Positions 1 to 13,300 of a stretch of DNA of 64,000 bases are shown piece by piece. The first letter of the stretch is position 1. Every line of letters begins with the position of its first letter. Made by a program: the position numbers and the translations under genes. The notes beneath the pieces are model-generated. The model saw only the letters and a list, made by a program, of their open reading frames with translations. It was not told the DNA's origin and did no database searches. Source of the stretch: Paraperlucidibaca baekdonensis (lineage in GTDB: Bacteria; Pseudomonadota; Gammaproteobacteria; Pseudomonadales; Moraxellaceae); the NCBI RefSeq assembly GCF_003387535.1, contig NZ_QUNR01000004.1, positions 248,001 to 312,000 of the forward strand, written 5' to 3'.

Positions 1-213
1 TTGTTTGCTGAGGAGCTCAAAAATACCAGTGACGTGCGGGTGAACTGCGTCAATCCGGGCGCCACACGAACATCCATGCGCGCCAGTGCCTACCCTGGCG
101 AGAACCCAGAGAGCGTGAAAACACCGGAGTCCATTGCGCATCATTATGTGCATTTATTGAGCGATGCCGCGCGTGGTACCACGGGGCAGTCGTTGGACTT
201 AACGGCCGCCTAG
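1..213 (+). CDS. yciK: YciK-like short-chain dehydrogenase, C-terminal end (partial)
   Basis: This is the last 70 residues of an SDR-family oxidoreductase; the 5' part lies beyond the left edge, so the TTG at base 1 is not a real start. Visible features are the SDR segment VRVNCVNPGATRTSMR, where NPG follows the last core beta strand, and a closing Rossmann segment ending GTTGQSLDL. The MRASAYPGENP and KTPESIA segments resemble E. coli YciK, an uncharacterised SDR. The catalytic Tyr-x3-Lys and the cofactor-binding glycine motif are outside the window, so activity cannot be judged. It converges with the DUF2721 gene; the two coding ends overlap by four bases. Confidence 0.8.
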   Translation: MFAEELKNTSDVRVNCVNPGATRTSMRASAYPGENPESVKTPESIAHHYVHLLSDAARGTTGQSLDLTAA

Positions 214-632
214 CGCCGGCGAAAGGCGCTTTGTTGGTCGTGCAGCTCTTCAATATCCGCAAGATGCATGGCCAACGCCCGATAGGAAATCAGAATTTCA
301 CGCAATGACAAGGCGAGTGAAGCCAGCATCAGCAGCAAGCTCAAAACAAAGCTCACCAACGCCAGCAGCGGCTGACTCAACAGCACCAAACCAATACAGA
401 TAATGCACATCACCAGACTCGCCACTCCACAGGCCTGCATATTGCGGATCAGTAGTAAGCGCTGCTGGAGGTGCGCCATCTGCGCTAGAAGTGCCGGCTC
501 GGGCCTCAATTTGTACTGGTCGTGCAACTGGCGAATGAGATTGGCAAGCGCTAAAAAGCGGTTGGTAAATGCCAGCAACAGCAAGGAAATTGCCGGAAAC
601 AAAATCGATGGTGTGCTGACATTGATGTCCAT
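210..632 (-). CDS. DUF2721 family inner-membrane protein
   Basis: This 140-residue protein has an N-terminal hydrophobic segment (about residues 8-30), a charged stretch around residues 35-60, and two further strongly hydrophobic segments near 68-90 and 93-112. This is the layout of the DUF2721 family, whose function is unknown. No catalytic motif is visible. It begins three bases after the rluB stop, so it is probably the last gene of the scpA-scpB-rluB transcript. An envelope location follows from the membrane segments; the role is unknown. Confidence 0.75.
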   Translation of the reverse strand: MDINVSTPSILFPAISLLLLAFTNRFLALANLIRQLHDQYKLRPEPALLAQMAHLQQRLLLIRNMQACGVASLVMCIICIGLVLLSQPLLALVSFVLSLLLMLASLALSLREILISYRALAMHLADIEELHDQQSAFRRR

Positions 633-635
633 CAG

Positions 636-1625
636 TTAGCCCTTATTATCGGAGCCATCACGGCGCTGCTGGCGCAAATAGCCACCTTTGCGCGGCGCTT
701 CAGTTTGGCTGCCTGCCGTGCTATCGCGACGTGCAGGCCTGCCGGTGCGCGCTGGTTTATCATCGCCACGCGTTGCTTTATCGCCGGTACGCGAACTGTT
801 ATCGACAAAGCGCGGCTTCAGGGGGTTCTCGCGTTGCTTCTCGGTCCGACGACGGGTCAAGCCAAACAGCCCCGATCCATTGCGACGAGGACGTAACTCC
901 ACTGCACCCAAGAGCTTATCAATGTCGGGCTTATCGAGCTCAATCCAGCGGCCTGTGCGTAGCTCGCGCGGCAAGGCTTGAGTGCCATAGCGGGTGCGCA
1001 GCAGGCGGCTGACTTTCAGCTCCTGCGACTCAAACAATCGCCGAACTTCGCGGTTACGACCTTCTTTCACAACGACCTGCCACCAGCGGTTAAAGCCTTC
1101 ACCGCCAAGCTCCGAAACACTTTCAAACTTCGCCGGGCCATCATCTAGCTCAACACCTTCACAGAGCGCGCGCTGAGCATCTTGCGTGAGCTCACCCATT
1201 ACGCGCACGGCGTATTCCCGCTCAATTTCGCTTGATGGATGCATCAGACGATTGGCAAATTGGCCATCGTTGGTAAATAACAGCAAGCCGCTTGAGTTGA
1301 TATCGAGGCGGCCCACCATGACCCAGCGCTCGCCGGTGATGCGCGGCAGGCGATCAAACACCGTGGGGCGGCCTTCGGGGTCGGAGCGCGAACAGATTTC
1401 GCCCTCCGGTTTGTAATAGGCAATGACGCGGCGCTGTACTTCTGATTCCAGGGAGAAATGCACAAGCCGGCCATCGAGGCGTAACTCATCGCCGACAACG
1501 ACGCGATCGCCGAGCTTGGCCAAGGCGCCATTGACACTGACACGGCCATCTAAAATGGCCTGCTCCATGTGGCGGCGTGAGCCAAGACCCGAACGGGCGA
1601 GAACTTTCTGTAATTTTTCACTCAT
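636..1625 (-). CDS. rluB: 23S rRNA pseudouridine synthase RluB
   Basis: RluB isomerises a uridine in helix 89 of 23S rRNA (U2605 in E. coli). The product starts with an S4 RNA-binding domain (EKLQKVLARSGLGSRR, first ~60 residues), followed by the RsuA/RluB-type catalytic domain with GRLDINSSGLLLFTNDG, which contains the catalytic Asp. The last ~90 residues form a basic, Arg/Lys-rich low-complexity tail typical of RluB. I chose the ATG at 1625 (MSEKLQKV), which overlaps the scpB stop by eight bases; an upstream in-frame Met would only add nonconserved residues. Coupling to scpA-scpB is common in gammaproteobacteria. Confidence 0.93.
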   Translation of the reverse strand: MSEKLQKVLARSGLGSRRHMEQAILDGRVSVNGALAKLGDRVVVGDELRLDGRLVHFSLESEVQRRVIAYYKPEGEICSRSDPEGRPTVFDRLPRITGERWVMVGRLDINSSGLLLFTNDGQFANRLMHPSSEIEREYAVRVMGELTQDAQRALCEGVELDDGPAKFESVSELGGEGFNRWWQVVVKEGRNREVRRLFESQELKVSRLLRTRYGTQALPRELRTGRWIELDKPDIDKLLGAVELRPRRNGSGLFGLTRRRTEKQRENPLKPRFVDNSSRTGDKATRGDDKPARTGRPARRDSTAGSQTEAPRKGGYLRQQRRDGSDNKG

Positions 1626-2184
1626 GAGTTGCTGCTTCCAAGTCGGCCGCAATCTCGGCGAGATCGCGTATCGAGGCCAAAGCGGGTAAGTCCGCCAGGC
1701 TTTTCAAATTAAAATCATCGAGAAAATGCCGGGTGGTGGCAAATAATGCGGGCCGCCCCGGCACCTCTTTATGCCCTGCCACGCGCACCCACTCGCGCTC
1801 CAATAACGTTTTCACAATCGCCGTGCTCACGGCCACACCACGAATATCTTCAATTTCCGAGCGCGTAATGGGCTGGCGGTAAGCGATTAATGCCAGCGTC
1901 TCTAGCAGCGCACGCGAATAGCGCTGTGGACGCTCATCCCAGAGTTTGCTGACCCACGGCCCCACATCATGGCGAACCTGAAAGCGCCAGCCTGAGGCGA
2001 CTTGCCGCAGCTCCACGCCCCGCTCGCTGTAATCGGCATACAAATCATCAAGTAAGGCTTTGATGCTCGCGCTATCGGGCCGATATGCCTCCTCAAATAG
2101 CGCTTGAATCTGCTCAATACTGAGCGCGCGGCCCGCCGCAAATAATGCGCCCTCAATAATCTGTTTGAGTTCATCAGGATTCAT
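1618..2184 (-). CDS. scpB: segregation and condensation protein ScpB
   Basis: ScpB is the winged-helix kite subunit of the SMC-ScpA-ScpB condensin. The ~188-residue product shows the two winged-helix regions of the family, including ALLETLALIAYRQPITRSEIEDIRGVAVS and the KTLLEREWVRVAGHKEVPGRPALFATT wing segments. The ATG at 2184 (MNPDELKQ) is preceded by GAGAGGG at good spacing; an ATG 15 bases upstream lacks a good site. It overlaps scpA by 11 bases and rluB by eight, so translation is probably coupled. The partner smc gene is also in this window, in a separate operon near 10.4-13.9 kb. Confidence 0.94.
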   Translation of the reverse strand: MNPDELKQIIEGALFAAGRALSIEQIQALFEEAYRPDSASIKALLDDLYADYSERGVELRQVASGWRFQVRHDVGPWVSKLWDERPQRYSRALLETLALIAYRQPITRSEIEDIRGVAVSTAIVKTLLEREWVRVAGHKEVPGRPALFATTRHFLDDFNLKSLADLPALASIRDLAEIAADLEAATHE

Positions 2185-3079
2185 CAAATGCCCTCTCATC
2201 GCTTGTATCGTCTAAGTCTAGCGCTTGGCCCTGAGCCTCTCCGACACGTGCACGCACATGAATATCAGCGCCGGCATCGGCTTGCACAATGTCTATTAAG
2301 CCTTCTTTGACGAGCTCCAAAATCGCCATAAAAGACACCACAACACCCAAGCGCCCTTCCTCAACGGTAAAAAGCTGCACAAATGGCACGAATCGTTGGC
2401 CGCTGAGTCGCTCCAAAATCAAGCTCATGCGCTCACGCATAGACAATGATTCACGCGAGACCGTGTGTGACACGCTCAAATCAGCTCGGCTCAAAACATC
2501 CTGCAGTGCCAGCAAGAGCTCGCGAAGCTCAACCCGTGGCGGCTCAACAGGGCGCTGATAATCCGGCGCCTGCGCGTGCGCGACAAAAAAATCACGCCCC
2601 TCGCACGATAAACTGTCGATATGCTCGGCGGCTTGTTTAAAACGCTCATATTCTTGCAGCCGGCGAATCAACTCGGCGCGTGGGTCCAGCTCGTCGTCGC
2701 CGTCGATACTGGCTGGGCGCGGTAACAATAGGCGCGACTTAATTTCACCAAGCCACGCCGCCATCAGCAAATACTCTGCCGCTAAATCAAAGTTAGCCGC
2801 CTGCATGACGTTAACGTAGGCCAAGTATTGATGGGTGATTTTGGCGACGGGGATATTGAGAATATCGAGATTTTGCGCGCGAATAAGGTAGAGCAATAAG
2901 TCCAGCGGACCTTCGAAGGTATCGAGAAATACGCGCAGTGCATCGGGCGGAATATATAAATCATCTGGCAGCTGCGTGATGCTTTCACCGTTGACCCGCG
3001 CAATGGCAAACAGATCAGATGGCGATTCAGGCGCTGTCTGGCTGGGGCTTTCGGCTGCTGTCATAGACTCAGCTGGCAT
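2174..3079 (-). CDS. scpA: segregation and condensation protein ScpA
   Basis: ScpA is the kleisin that bridges the SMC heads. The 301-residue product has a ~40-residue nonconserved N-terminus, then the ScpA core beginning FLDTFEGPLDLLLYLIRAQNLDILNIPVAKITHQYL. It continues with the AAEYLLMAAWLGEIKSRLLLP helix and a C-terminal winged-helix region (VSFMAILELVKEGLIDIVQ). The first ATG (3079) has no clear ribosome-binding site; the Met at residue 6 (3064) is an alternative. The family assignment is firm and the exact start is not. Confidence 0.93.
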   Translation of the reverse strand: MPAESMTAAESPSQTAPESPSDLFAIARVNGESITQLPDDLYIPPDALRVFLDTFEGPLDLLLYLIRAQNLDILNIPVAKITHQYLAYVNVMQAANFDLAAEYLLMAAWLGEIKSRLLLPRPASIDGDDELDPRAELIRRLQEYERFKQAAEHIDSLSCEGRDFFVAHAQAPDYQRPVEPPRVELRELLLALQDVLSRADLSVSHTVSRESLSMRERMSLILERLSGQRFVPFVQLFTVEEGRLGVVVSFMAILELVKEGLIDIVQADAGADIHVRARVGEAQGQALDLDDTSDERAFDES

Positions 3080-3176
3080 AGGGTTGTCTCGGGCTTTGCC
3101 GCTTCGCAGCGGTAGTGTGGGTGGATTATGACGCTATTTACTAGAAATAACCCACCATTTATCGTTTTCCGTTTGT

Positions 3177-3800
3177 CTAGTCGCGAAACGCGCTGACATC
3201 GCCCAAACCTTCGCGCATGACTTCCGGGCTGTCAGTTGTGAAATCAATGACCGAGGTACTGGCGGCATCGCCGTGGCCAGCATCTAAAATAACCTCAATG
3301 CGGCGCGCCAAGCGCTCAACCATATCGTCGGGATCCACCATCGGCAAGGCATCGCCCGGCATCAGCAAGGTGGTCGTGAGCAACGGTTCATCGAGCAAGG
3401 CCAGCAGGCCTAATGGCACCGGATGCGCCGGGACACGAATACCAATACTTTGCTTTTTCGGGTGCAGCAGGCGCTTCGGCACCTCACGAGTACCAGGCAA
3501 GATAAACGTATAAGGCCCCGGCGTGTGCGCCTTGAGCAAACGAAAAACGCTGTTATCGACCTTTGCGTACGTACCGATTTCAGATAAATCACGACACATC
3601 AGCGTGAGATGGTGCGACTCGTTGAGCTCGCGCAGTCGCCGTAAGCGCTCGAGGGCGGATTTATCGCCAATGCGGCACGCTAAGACATAGCTGGCATCTG
3701 TCGGCATAACAATCAAATCGCCAGCCGTGAGGCGCTCAGCTGCCTGCCTTAACAGGCGTGGCTGTGGGTTATCTGGATGAATTCGCCAATGTTGCGTCAT
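3177..3800 (-). CDS. yciO: YciO-type Sua5/YrdC/TsaC family protein
   Basis: This 207-residue protein has the Sua5/YrdC fold (threonylcarbamoyl-AMP synthase superfamily). Visible landmarks are GDLIVMPTDASYVLACRIGDKSAL, the central TPGPYTFILPGTREVPKRLLHPKKQSIGIRVPAHPV, and a C-terminal STSVIDFTTDSPEVMREGLGD. The KKQSIGIRVP wording is that of the YciO branch rather than TsaC itself, so a role in t6A synthesis is possible but not assured. Its start overlaps the yciV stop by four bases (ATGA), so the two genes are co-transcribed, as in E. coli. Confidence 0.9.
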   Translation of the reverse strand: MTQHWRIHPDNPQPRLLRQAAERLTAGDLIVMPTDASYVLACRIGDKSALERLRRLRELNESHHLTLMCRDLSEIGTYAKVDNSVFRLLKAHTPGPYTFILPGTREVPKRLLHPKKQSIGIRVPAHPVPLGLLALLDEPLLTTTLLMPGDALPMVDPDDMVERLARRIEVILDAGHGDAASTSVIDFTTDSPEVMREGLGDVSAFRD

Positions 3801-4681
3801 GCTGGCTGTCCTTGAGCAGGTGTAGAAGAACTAAACGCATCAGCTGCCCAGCCCCAGCGCTGCCAGACTGGTTCACAGCCTTTTGGTAGCGAAGGAAAGC
3901 GGCCAAGGGCAATCCACGGTGCCGGCTTACCATGATAATCGCTGCCTTGCGACGCCGCTAAACCGCGCTGCTGCGCGAGCTGGCCAAGATATTTCACCAT
4001 ATCGGGCTTTTCAGTCGCGGTGGCCACTTCAATGGCAACACCGCCGGCCGCCTGAAACGCGCTCATCATCTCGCGCATCTTAGTCCGCGACAATGGGTAG
4101 CGCCCCGGATGTGCCAACACCGGCACGCCGCCGGCCTGCAAAATCCATGACACAGTGTCTTCTAAGCTGGCCCACGGCATAGGCACTGACGCTGGTTTGC
4201 GCGGGCCTAAGTAGCGATCAAAACCCTGTTGCACGGTGCTCACGTGACCGCTGGCAAATAGCCATTGACCATAATGCGTGCGGCTAATACTGGCAGGCTC
4301 ACGCGCTAATGCTAGCGCCCCTGCATACGCCCCCGTGAGACCCAAGGCCTCCAAGCGTTGACCAATTTCGATGGCACGGCGCTCGCGCGCACCGGCTTGT
4401 TGCGCCAGACCGGCCACTAGTACTGGGTGATGAATATCCACCTGCAGGCCGACAATATGGACATTCTGCACGCCCCAGGCCGCTGAGATTTCCACGCCAG
4501 GAATCAGTGTGATGCCATGCTGATCTGCCGCTGCTTGTGCTTCAGGTACACCGGAGACGCTGTCGTGATCGGTCAGCGCCAAGGCTTTAACGCCCGCTTT
4601 GGCGGCCAAGGCCACCAACTCTGTTGGCGACAAACTGCCATCGGAGTAGCGGCTGTGGCTGTGTAAATCGATCGCGGGCAT
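3797..4681 (-). CDS. yciV: PHP-domain phosphoesterase YciV (RNase AM / 3',5'-nucleotide phosphatase type)
   Basis: The protein opens with the PHP metal motif DLHSHSRYSDG and has LTDHDSVSG and PGVEIS further in, all typical metal ligands of PHP phosphoesterases. The C-terminal half contains VLAHPGRY and GSDYHGK, which complete the trinuclear metal site. E. coli YciV (Rnm/TrpH) removes 3'-phosphates from 3',5'-bisphosphonucleotides and trims short 5' RNA ends. The 294-residue length fits. It is the first gene of the yciV-yciO pair and is divergent from yciB across a ~120-base gap. Confidence 0.9.
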   Translation of the reverse strand: MPAIDLHSHSRYSDGSLSPTELVALAAKAGVKALALTDHDSVSGVPEAQAAADQHGITLIPGVEISAAWGVQNVHIVGLQVDIHHPVLVAGLAQQAGARERRAIEIGQRLEALGLTGAYAGALALAREPASISRTHYGQWLFASGHVSTVQQGFDRYLGPRKPASVPMPWASLEDTVSWILQAGGVPVLAHPGRYPLSRTKMREMMSAFQAAGGVAIEVATATEKPDMVKYLGQLAQQRGLAASQGSDYHGKPAPWIALGRFPSLPKGCEPVWQRWGWAADAFSSSTPAQGQPA

Positions 4682-4799
4682 GGTCGGCGCTCGTGGGCTG
4701 CTTTAAGATGCAGCACTTTAGCAGGTTTGCATTCGGTTGCGGCGCAAATGACGCAGCCCGCAACCGCCTCACGATGTGCTGATTATCTGTGGAGTATTC

Positions 4800-5345
4800 A
4801 TGAAAGCGTGGTTAGATTTTTTACCGATTATTCTGTTTTTTATTGCCTACAAGCTCGAAGGTGTCTTTGTCGCCGCCGCTGTCTTAATGGTAGCTGTGGT
4901 CGTTATTTATGGCGCTATGTGGTGGCAGCAGCGGCGACTAGAAACCAGCCAGTGGATCACTGTTGCCGCCACGCTTGGCCTCGGCTCATTAACGCTGATT
5001 TTGCACGATGAAAAATACCTGCAATGGAAAGCGCCAGGCGTTTATGTGCTGCTAGCCCTGGTCTTTTTGGGCAGCCAGTGGTTTGGTTCGCAGCCTATTA
5101 TTCAGCGCATGATGGGACACGCCGTGACGCTCAAGCCGGCGCAATGGCGCGGCTTAAATCTGTCTTGGGCGGCGTTTTTCTTGCTATCTGCGGCTGCCAA
5201 TGCCGTCGTTGTGCTGTATTGGACGGCGTACTGGGTCGACTTCAAGCTCTTTGGCAGCATGGCCATGACCTTCATCTTTGTCATCGCGCAAGGGGTTTGG
5301 CTGATGAAGCAAGGCGCAATAACCGAAACCAATAGCGCGCCTTAG
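4800..5345 (+). CDS. yciB: inner-membrane septation protein A homologue YciB
   Basis: The product is a ~181-residue polytopic membrane protein starting [21 protein letters not shown], the usual opening of YciB (IspA). It has about five hydrophobic segments. Conserved family wording includes [26 protein letters not shown] and [18 protein letters not shown]. The ATG at 4800 is preceded by GGAG; an upstream in-frame TTG-type start would add residues absent from the family. YciB affects envelope integrity and septation in enterobacteria. It is followed by yciI after 31 bases, an old conserved neighbourhood. Confidence 0.93.
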   Translation: MKAWLDFLPIILFFIAYKLEGVFVAAAVLMVAVVVIYGAMWWQQRRLETSQWITVAATLGLGSLTLILHDEKYLQWKAPGVYVLLALVFLGSQWFGSQPIIQRMMGHAVTLKPAQWRGLNLSWAAFFLLSAAANAVVVLYWTAYWVDFKLFGSMAMTFIFVIAQGVWLMKQGAITETNSAP

Positions 5346-5376
5346 ACCCCATTATTTAACCAATAAGGAATACGTC

Positions 5377-5676
5377 ATGTGGTATGCCCTGTGGTGTGAA
5401 GACAGTCCCGACTCGTTGGCGGCACGCTTAAGCGCGCGACCTGCGCATTTAGCACGCCTAACAACACTCAAAGATGAAGGTCGGTTATTACTAGCCGGCC
5501 CGCTGCCCGCCATCGACAGCTTAGATCCTGGCCCCGCGGGGTTTTCGGGCAGCTTAGTCGTGGCTGAGTTTAATAGCCTGCAAGAGGCGCAAGCATTTGC
5601 TGACAGTGACCCCTACGTTGCTGCGGGTGTCTATGCGCGCGTTACGGTCAAGCCGTTCAAACTCGCCCTACCCTAA
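5377..5676 (+). CDS. yciI: YciI family protein
   Basis: This 99-residue alpha/beta protein of the YciI (DCP-dimerising, ferredoxin-like) family opens [42 protein letters not shown]. It has the conserved His and Asp pattern (RPAHLARL and [14 protein letters not shown]) proposed as the active site. The function is unknown in general; some homologues act in chlorinated-aromatic metabolism. AAGGA precedes the ATG. It sits between yciB and the MnmC2-like gene, which starts three bases after its stop. Confidence 0.9.
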   Translation: MWYALWCEDSPDSLAARLSARPAHLARLTTLKDEGRLLLAGPLPAIDSLDPGPAGFSGSLVVAEFNSLQEAQAFADSDPYVAAGVYARVTVKPFKLALP

Positions 5677-5679
5677 CCT

Positions 5680-6837
5680 ATGCATGAACATGTGGTGGTC
5701 GTCGGCGCCGGCATTGCCGGTGCGACCTGTGCGTGGACGCTAGCGCAACGCGGCTATCGAGTGACGGTGCTCGATGCGGGCAGCGAGCCTGGCCTGGGCG
5801 GCTCGGGCAATGCCCTAGCGATTGTTTATCCAAAGCTCGTTGACGCGGAGCTAACGCCACAGCACTTGCAATCCATGGCGTATTTGCACGCGCTTGAGCG
5901 CTTAAAAGCGCCCGATTTGGCTGAGCACTTTCGTGCGACCGGCGTGCTGTGGCTTGACCAACCTCGTAGCCTTCGTGATGTCGATGCGCATCACCCATGG
6001 TGGCAGCAACATGTCTGGCGCTTGAGCGCGGAAGAAGCCAGTGCATGCGCTGGCGTGCCGCTCATGCAGTCGGCGTTGTGGTTGCCGGCGGCTGGGGTTA
6101 TTCGCACACATGGGCTGTTGCGCAGTCTGCTGGCCCCAGAGGCGATTCGTTGTGTGTTTAATGCGCGCGTGCAAGCGGCGACCGCACAGGATTCACACTG
6201 GCAGGTCAGCACCACGCAAGGCAATTTTCGCGCCGATGCACTGGTCTTAGCCTATGCCGGCGAGGCGCCACTCTCACTGAGTGAGGGCTTACCATTGCGC
6301 CCGGTTCGCGGACAAATATCGCAGTTTCCAGCCAACCTAGCGCTGCGTACCACACTGTGCTATGGCGGTTACCTGACGCCAGCAGAGCATGGCTATCACT
6401 GCATTGGCGCGACTTTTTCGCCGCAAGATCGCGGCACCGATATTCGTCCTGAAGACAATGCCTACAATGCACAGGCGCTGGCGCAAGTCGCGCCTCAGCT
6501 AGCCGCCAAGCTGCCGCCGTTATCGCAATGGCGCGCGCGCGCGAGTCTGCGTTGGCAAACCCCTGATTTTTCGCCGATGGCTGGTCGCCATGACCCCTCG
6601 CTGCGCGACGCGCTGCGTGCGCATACGCCACGACGGCATCGTCCTCAACTGCCGCCATCAAAGACGCCACCGCTATTTGTCAGTTTGGGGCATGGTGCTA
6701 AGGGGTACACCCAGGCGTGGGTAGCGGCCGATGTGATTGTCGATGCACTCAGTGGGCAGGCCTCGCGTTGGCCTGAGGCACTGACCCAGCAGTTAGACCC
6801 AGAGCGTTTTATTTGGCGGGAATGGCAGCGCGGGCGA

Positions 6838-6867
<30 letters not shown>
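5680..6867 (+). CDS. mnmC: stand-alone MnmC2-like FAD-dependent cmnm5s2U34 oxidoreductase
   Basis: This 395-residue flavoprotein opens with a dinucleotide-binding VVVVGAGIAGATCAWTLAQRGYRVTVLD. Next come GGSGNALAIVYPKL, LCYGGYLTP, HCIGATFSP and SLGHGAKGYTQA, which align in order with the oxidase half of E. coli MnmC (ASGNRQGALYPL, LCYDGYLTP, HHCIGASY, ALGSRGL). That half removes the carboxymethyl group from cmnm5s2U34 in tRNA. The N-terminal methyltransferase half is absent, since the gene begins directly at the FAD domain three bases after yciI. The substrate-side motif around RWQTPDFSPMAG is diverged, so another secondary-amine substrate is possible. Confidence 0.75.
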
Positions 6868-10354
<3,487 letters not shown>

Positions 10355-10392
10355 TGTCACACTCAGCTTGATTTGTTCGTCGAAATGCGGGC

Positions 10393-13300
10393 TTATTGGT
10401 TAGCCAGCGCGGCGGCTTCATCGACATTGACCGAGACTAAACGCGATACGCCCGGCTCCTGCATCGTGACACCCATTAATTGCTTAGCCATTTCCATGGC
10501 AATTTTATTGTGCGTAATATAAATGAACTGGACCTGCTGTGACATCTCTTCCACTAAGCGAGCAAAACGCGCGACGTTGGCGTCATCAAGTGGCGCATCA
10601 ACTTCATCGAGCAAACAAAATGGCGCTGGATTGAGCTGAAAGATCGAAAACACCAAGGACAGTGCCGTCAGCGCCTTCTCGCCACCCGACAACAAATGAA
10701 TCGTTGAGTTTTTCTTGCCCGGCGGCCGCGCCATAATGCTGACACCGGCCTCCAGCAAATCATCATCGGTGAGCGCCAAATAGGCACTGCCGCCGCCAAA
10801 GACTTTCGGAAATAACGCCTGCAAGCCATTGTTGACTTGCTCAAAGGTGTCTTTAAATAACGCGCGTGTTTCGCGATCAATCTTACGAATGGCATTTTCC
10901 AGTGTCTCAAGCGCTTCCATCAAATCGGCATCTTGCTGATCTAAATAGACTTTTCGCTCAGATGACGCGGTAAACTCATCAATGGCGGCTAAGTTAATGG
11001 CGCCCAATCGCGCCACGCGCTGACCCACGCGCTCCAATGACAGCTGCCATTCGGCCTCTTGCGCCTGTGCCGGCAGTTGCGCCAATAGCTCCGTTAAATC
11101 GGCCTGCGCCTCATGAAGTAAATCCGCTTGGGCATCGCGTCGTGTCGCGACATTTTGCCACTCCATGCGCAGCGCATTAAGGCTATCGCGAACCGATTGC
11201 TGCTGCTGAACCGCGCGCACTCGGCCCGTTTCGGCCTCGCGCAATTGAGCTTGTAAGGTCTCAACCTGATCGCGGAGTTGTGACAGCTGTGTCTCTGTCT
11301 CCACGTGCTGCTCAAGAAGTGCCTCTAATAACTGCGGGTCTTCAGAGGTCGCATGATTGATGCTGAGTAATTGTTCTGCCATTGTTTCACGGCGTTCGCG
11401 TAAGTCATCAACTTGCGTACCAACGCGCGCCAGTCCATCACGCAGGCCTTGGCAACGAGCAGTCAGTGTTTGCATGGTCAATGCGCAACGGTGCAAGCCC
11501 TCACGTTTATCGCGCTGCGCTTGTCGGGCCAGGTCGACACGATCACGCAAGCCCTCGCGTTGGCTCAGTAAGACTTCACGGCGCTGGGTATCGTTGGACA
11601 TCAAGTCCAGTGCTTCTTGCAGGCTCAAGCGCGCCTCAGCCAAATATTCTCTATCAATTTGCGTTTGCCGACTGACCTCATCGATTTCTTGCAAAATACG
11701 ATCGCGGCGCGCCACAAACTGCTCAAGGCGCACTTGTCGAGCGCCAATCTGGCCTTGCGTGTCGCTAATTTGGCGGTAGTGCGCGGTGACATCACGCTGC
11801 TGCTGCTCGCGATTGATTTCGGCATCACGCAGTGACTCGCGCAACTGCTGCTGATGGCGTTGTGCCTCATCGAGCGCCGAACTTATGTCGTCGCGCTGTG
11901 CGGCCAAATCGGCAAGCTCGCGTCGGCGTGCCAATTCACCGCTACTGGCATCGGCGGCTTGGGTGTGCACGCGCAACCAATGCTGGCTCAGCCATAAGCC
12001 CTCTGGCGTAATCAGTGAGGCCTGCGCTGACAGTTGATGGCGCGCGGCCAGCGCCTCAGCGAGCGATGTTGCGGTGCGCACCTGACTGAGCGCCTGCAGC
12101 AGCCAACCTGGCGCGCCTGACACTTCGGCGGCTAAGCTGCCCTCGATGGTCTCTGGCGCTGCGCTGGCTGCCTCGGCCACCGACAACACACCCTGCGGCA
12201 AGTCATTGAGCTGGTCGCTGAGCTCATCTAATGAGCTGACGGAAACACTATGCAACTGTGCGCCCAAAACAGTCTCAACCGCGCGCTCCCAGCCGGGCGT
12301 TACCCGCAATGACTGAGCAATCGGCGTGGTATCGATACGATGCGCTTGTAGCCACTCGTTGACGCCACGCTGACCTTTTTCAGAGGCCTCTTGCAGGGCT
12401 CGTAGCGCCGACTCACGCCCCGATAAGCCCTGTAATGCCTGGCGCAAGCTATCTAGTCGTGTACCCGCATCGCCCAGTGCAACGCGTTGGCTTTGCAAGG
12501 ATTGAACGGTGTCATCAAGTCGTAGCTGAGCGTCGTCGGCGATAAGTTGCTGCTCAGCTGCGAGCTCATTAAGCTCGGCCAGCTCCGTCTCCAAGGCGCC
12601 GCCAGACAAGCCTGCTTGCTCGGTTTCCAGCCGCGCCAGGCGCTCTTGGCCACGCTGCAACGCTTGTTCTTGATGAGCAATACGCGACTGTTCGACCTCC
12701 GCGCGTTGGCGCGGCGCTTGCGAATGCTGTTGAAACTGCTCCCAATCCTGCTGCCACTCATTTAACGCGTGCTCGGCATCGCCGAGCTGCTCATTGGCAG
12801 CCTCGGCTTCGGCCTCTAATAACGCTTGCTGCGGGGCAATGGTGGTGAGCTCTGACTCGACTAATGCGAGTGCGTCACGATCAGCACTGATCAGCTGCTG
12901 CGCTTGTTCACGCTGGCTCTCAACGCTGTTGATGGCGGCATTAATTTCTTCCATGCGCTCTAGCTGGTAGCGCTGAGACTGTTGCAGACGCGCGATATCG
13001 CTACCAAGCTGGTAATACTGACTTTGCACGCGATTAAACTCATCGCTCACACTAAATTGCTGCTCGCGATCGCGGGTAATAGCGGCTTCAAACTCACGCA
13101 CACTGGCGGTAGCTGCCTCCAGACGCGTCTCAAGCTCGCGAATTTGCCCCTCGTGCTGACTCACGCTGTACTCAAGCGCACGCCACCGCAGAGCGTAGAG
13201 CTGATCGCGTAATAAACGCTCCTCTTCTTTCAGCTCTTTGTAGCGCTCGGCATCACGCGCCTGCTTTTCTAAATGCGCTAATTGCTTACCCAGCTCATCG

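Noticed and set aside
6206-6670. A 154-residue open frame antisense to the MnmC2-like gene
   Set aside because: It is fully inside the conserved flavoprotein gene, is low-complexity and Arg/Ala-rich, and has no domain.
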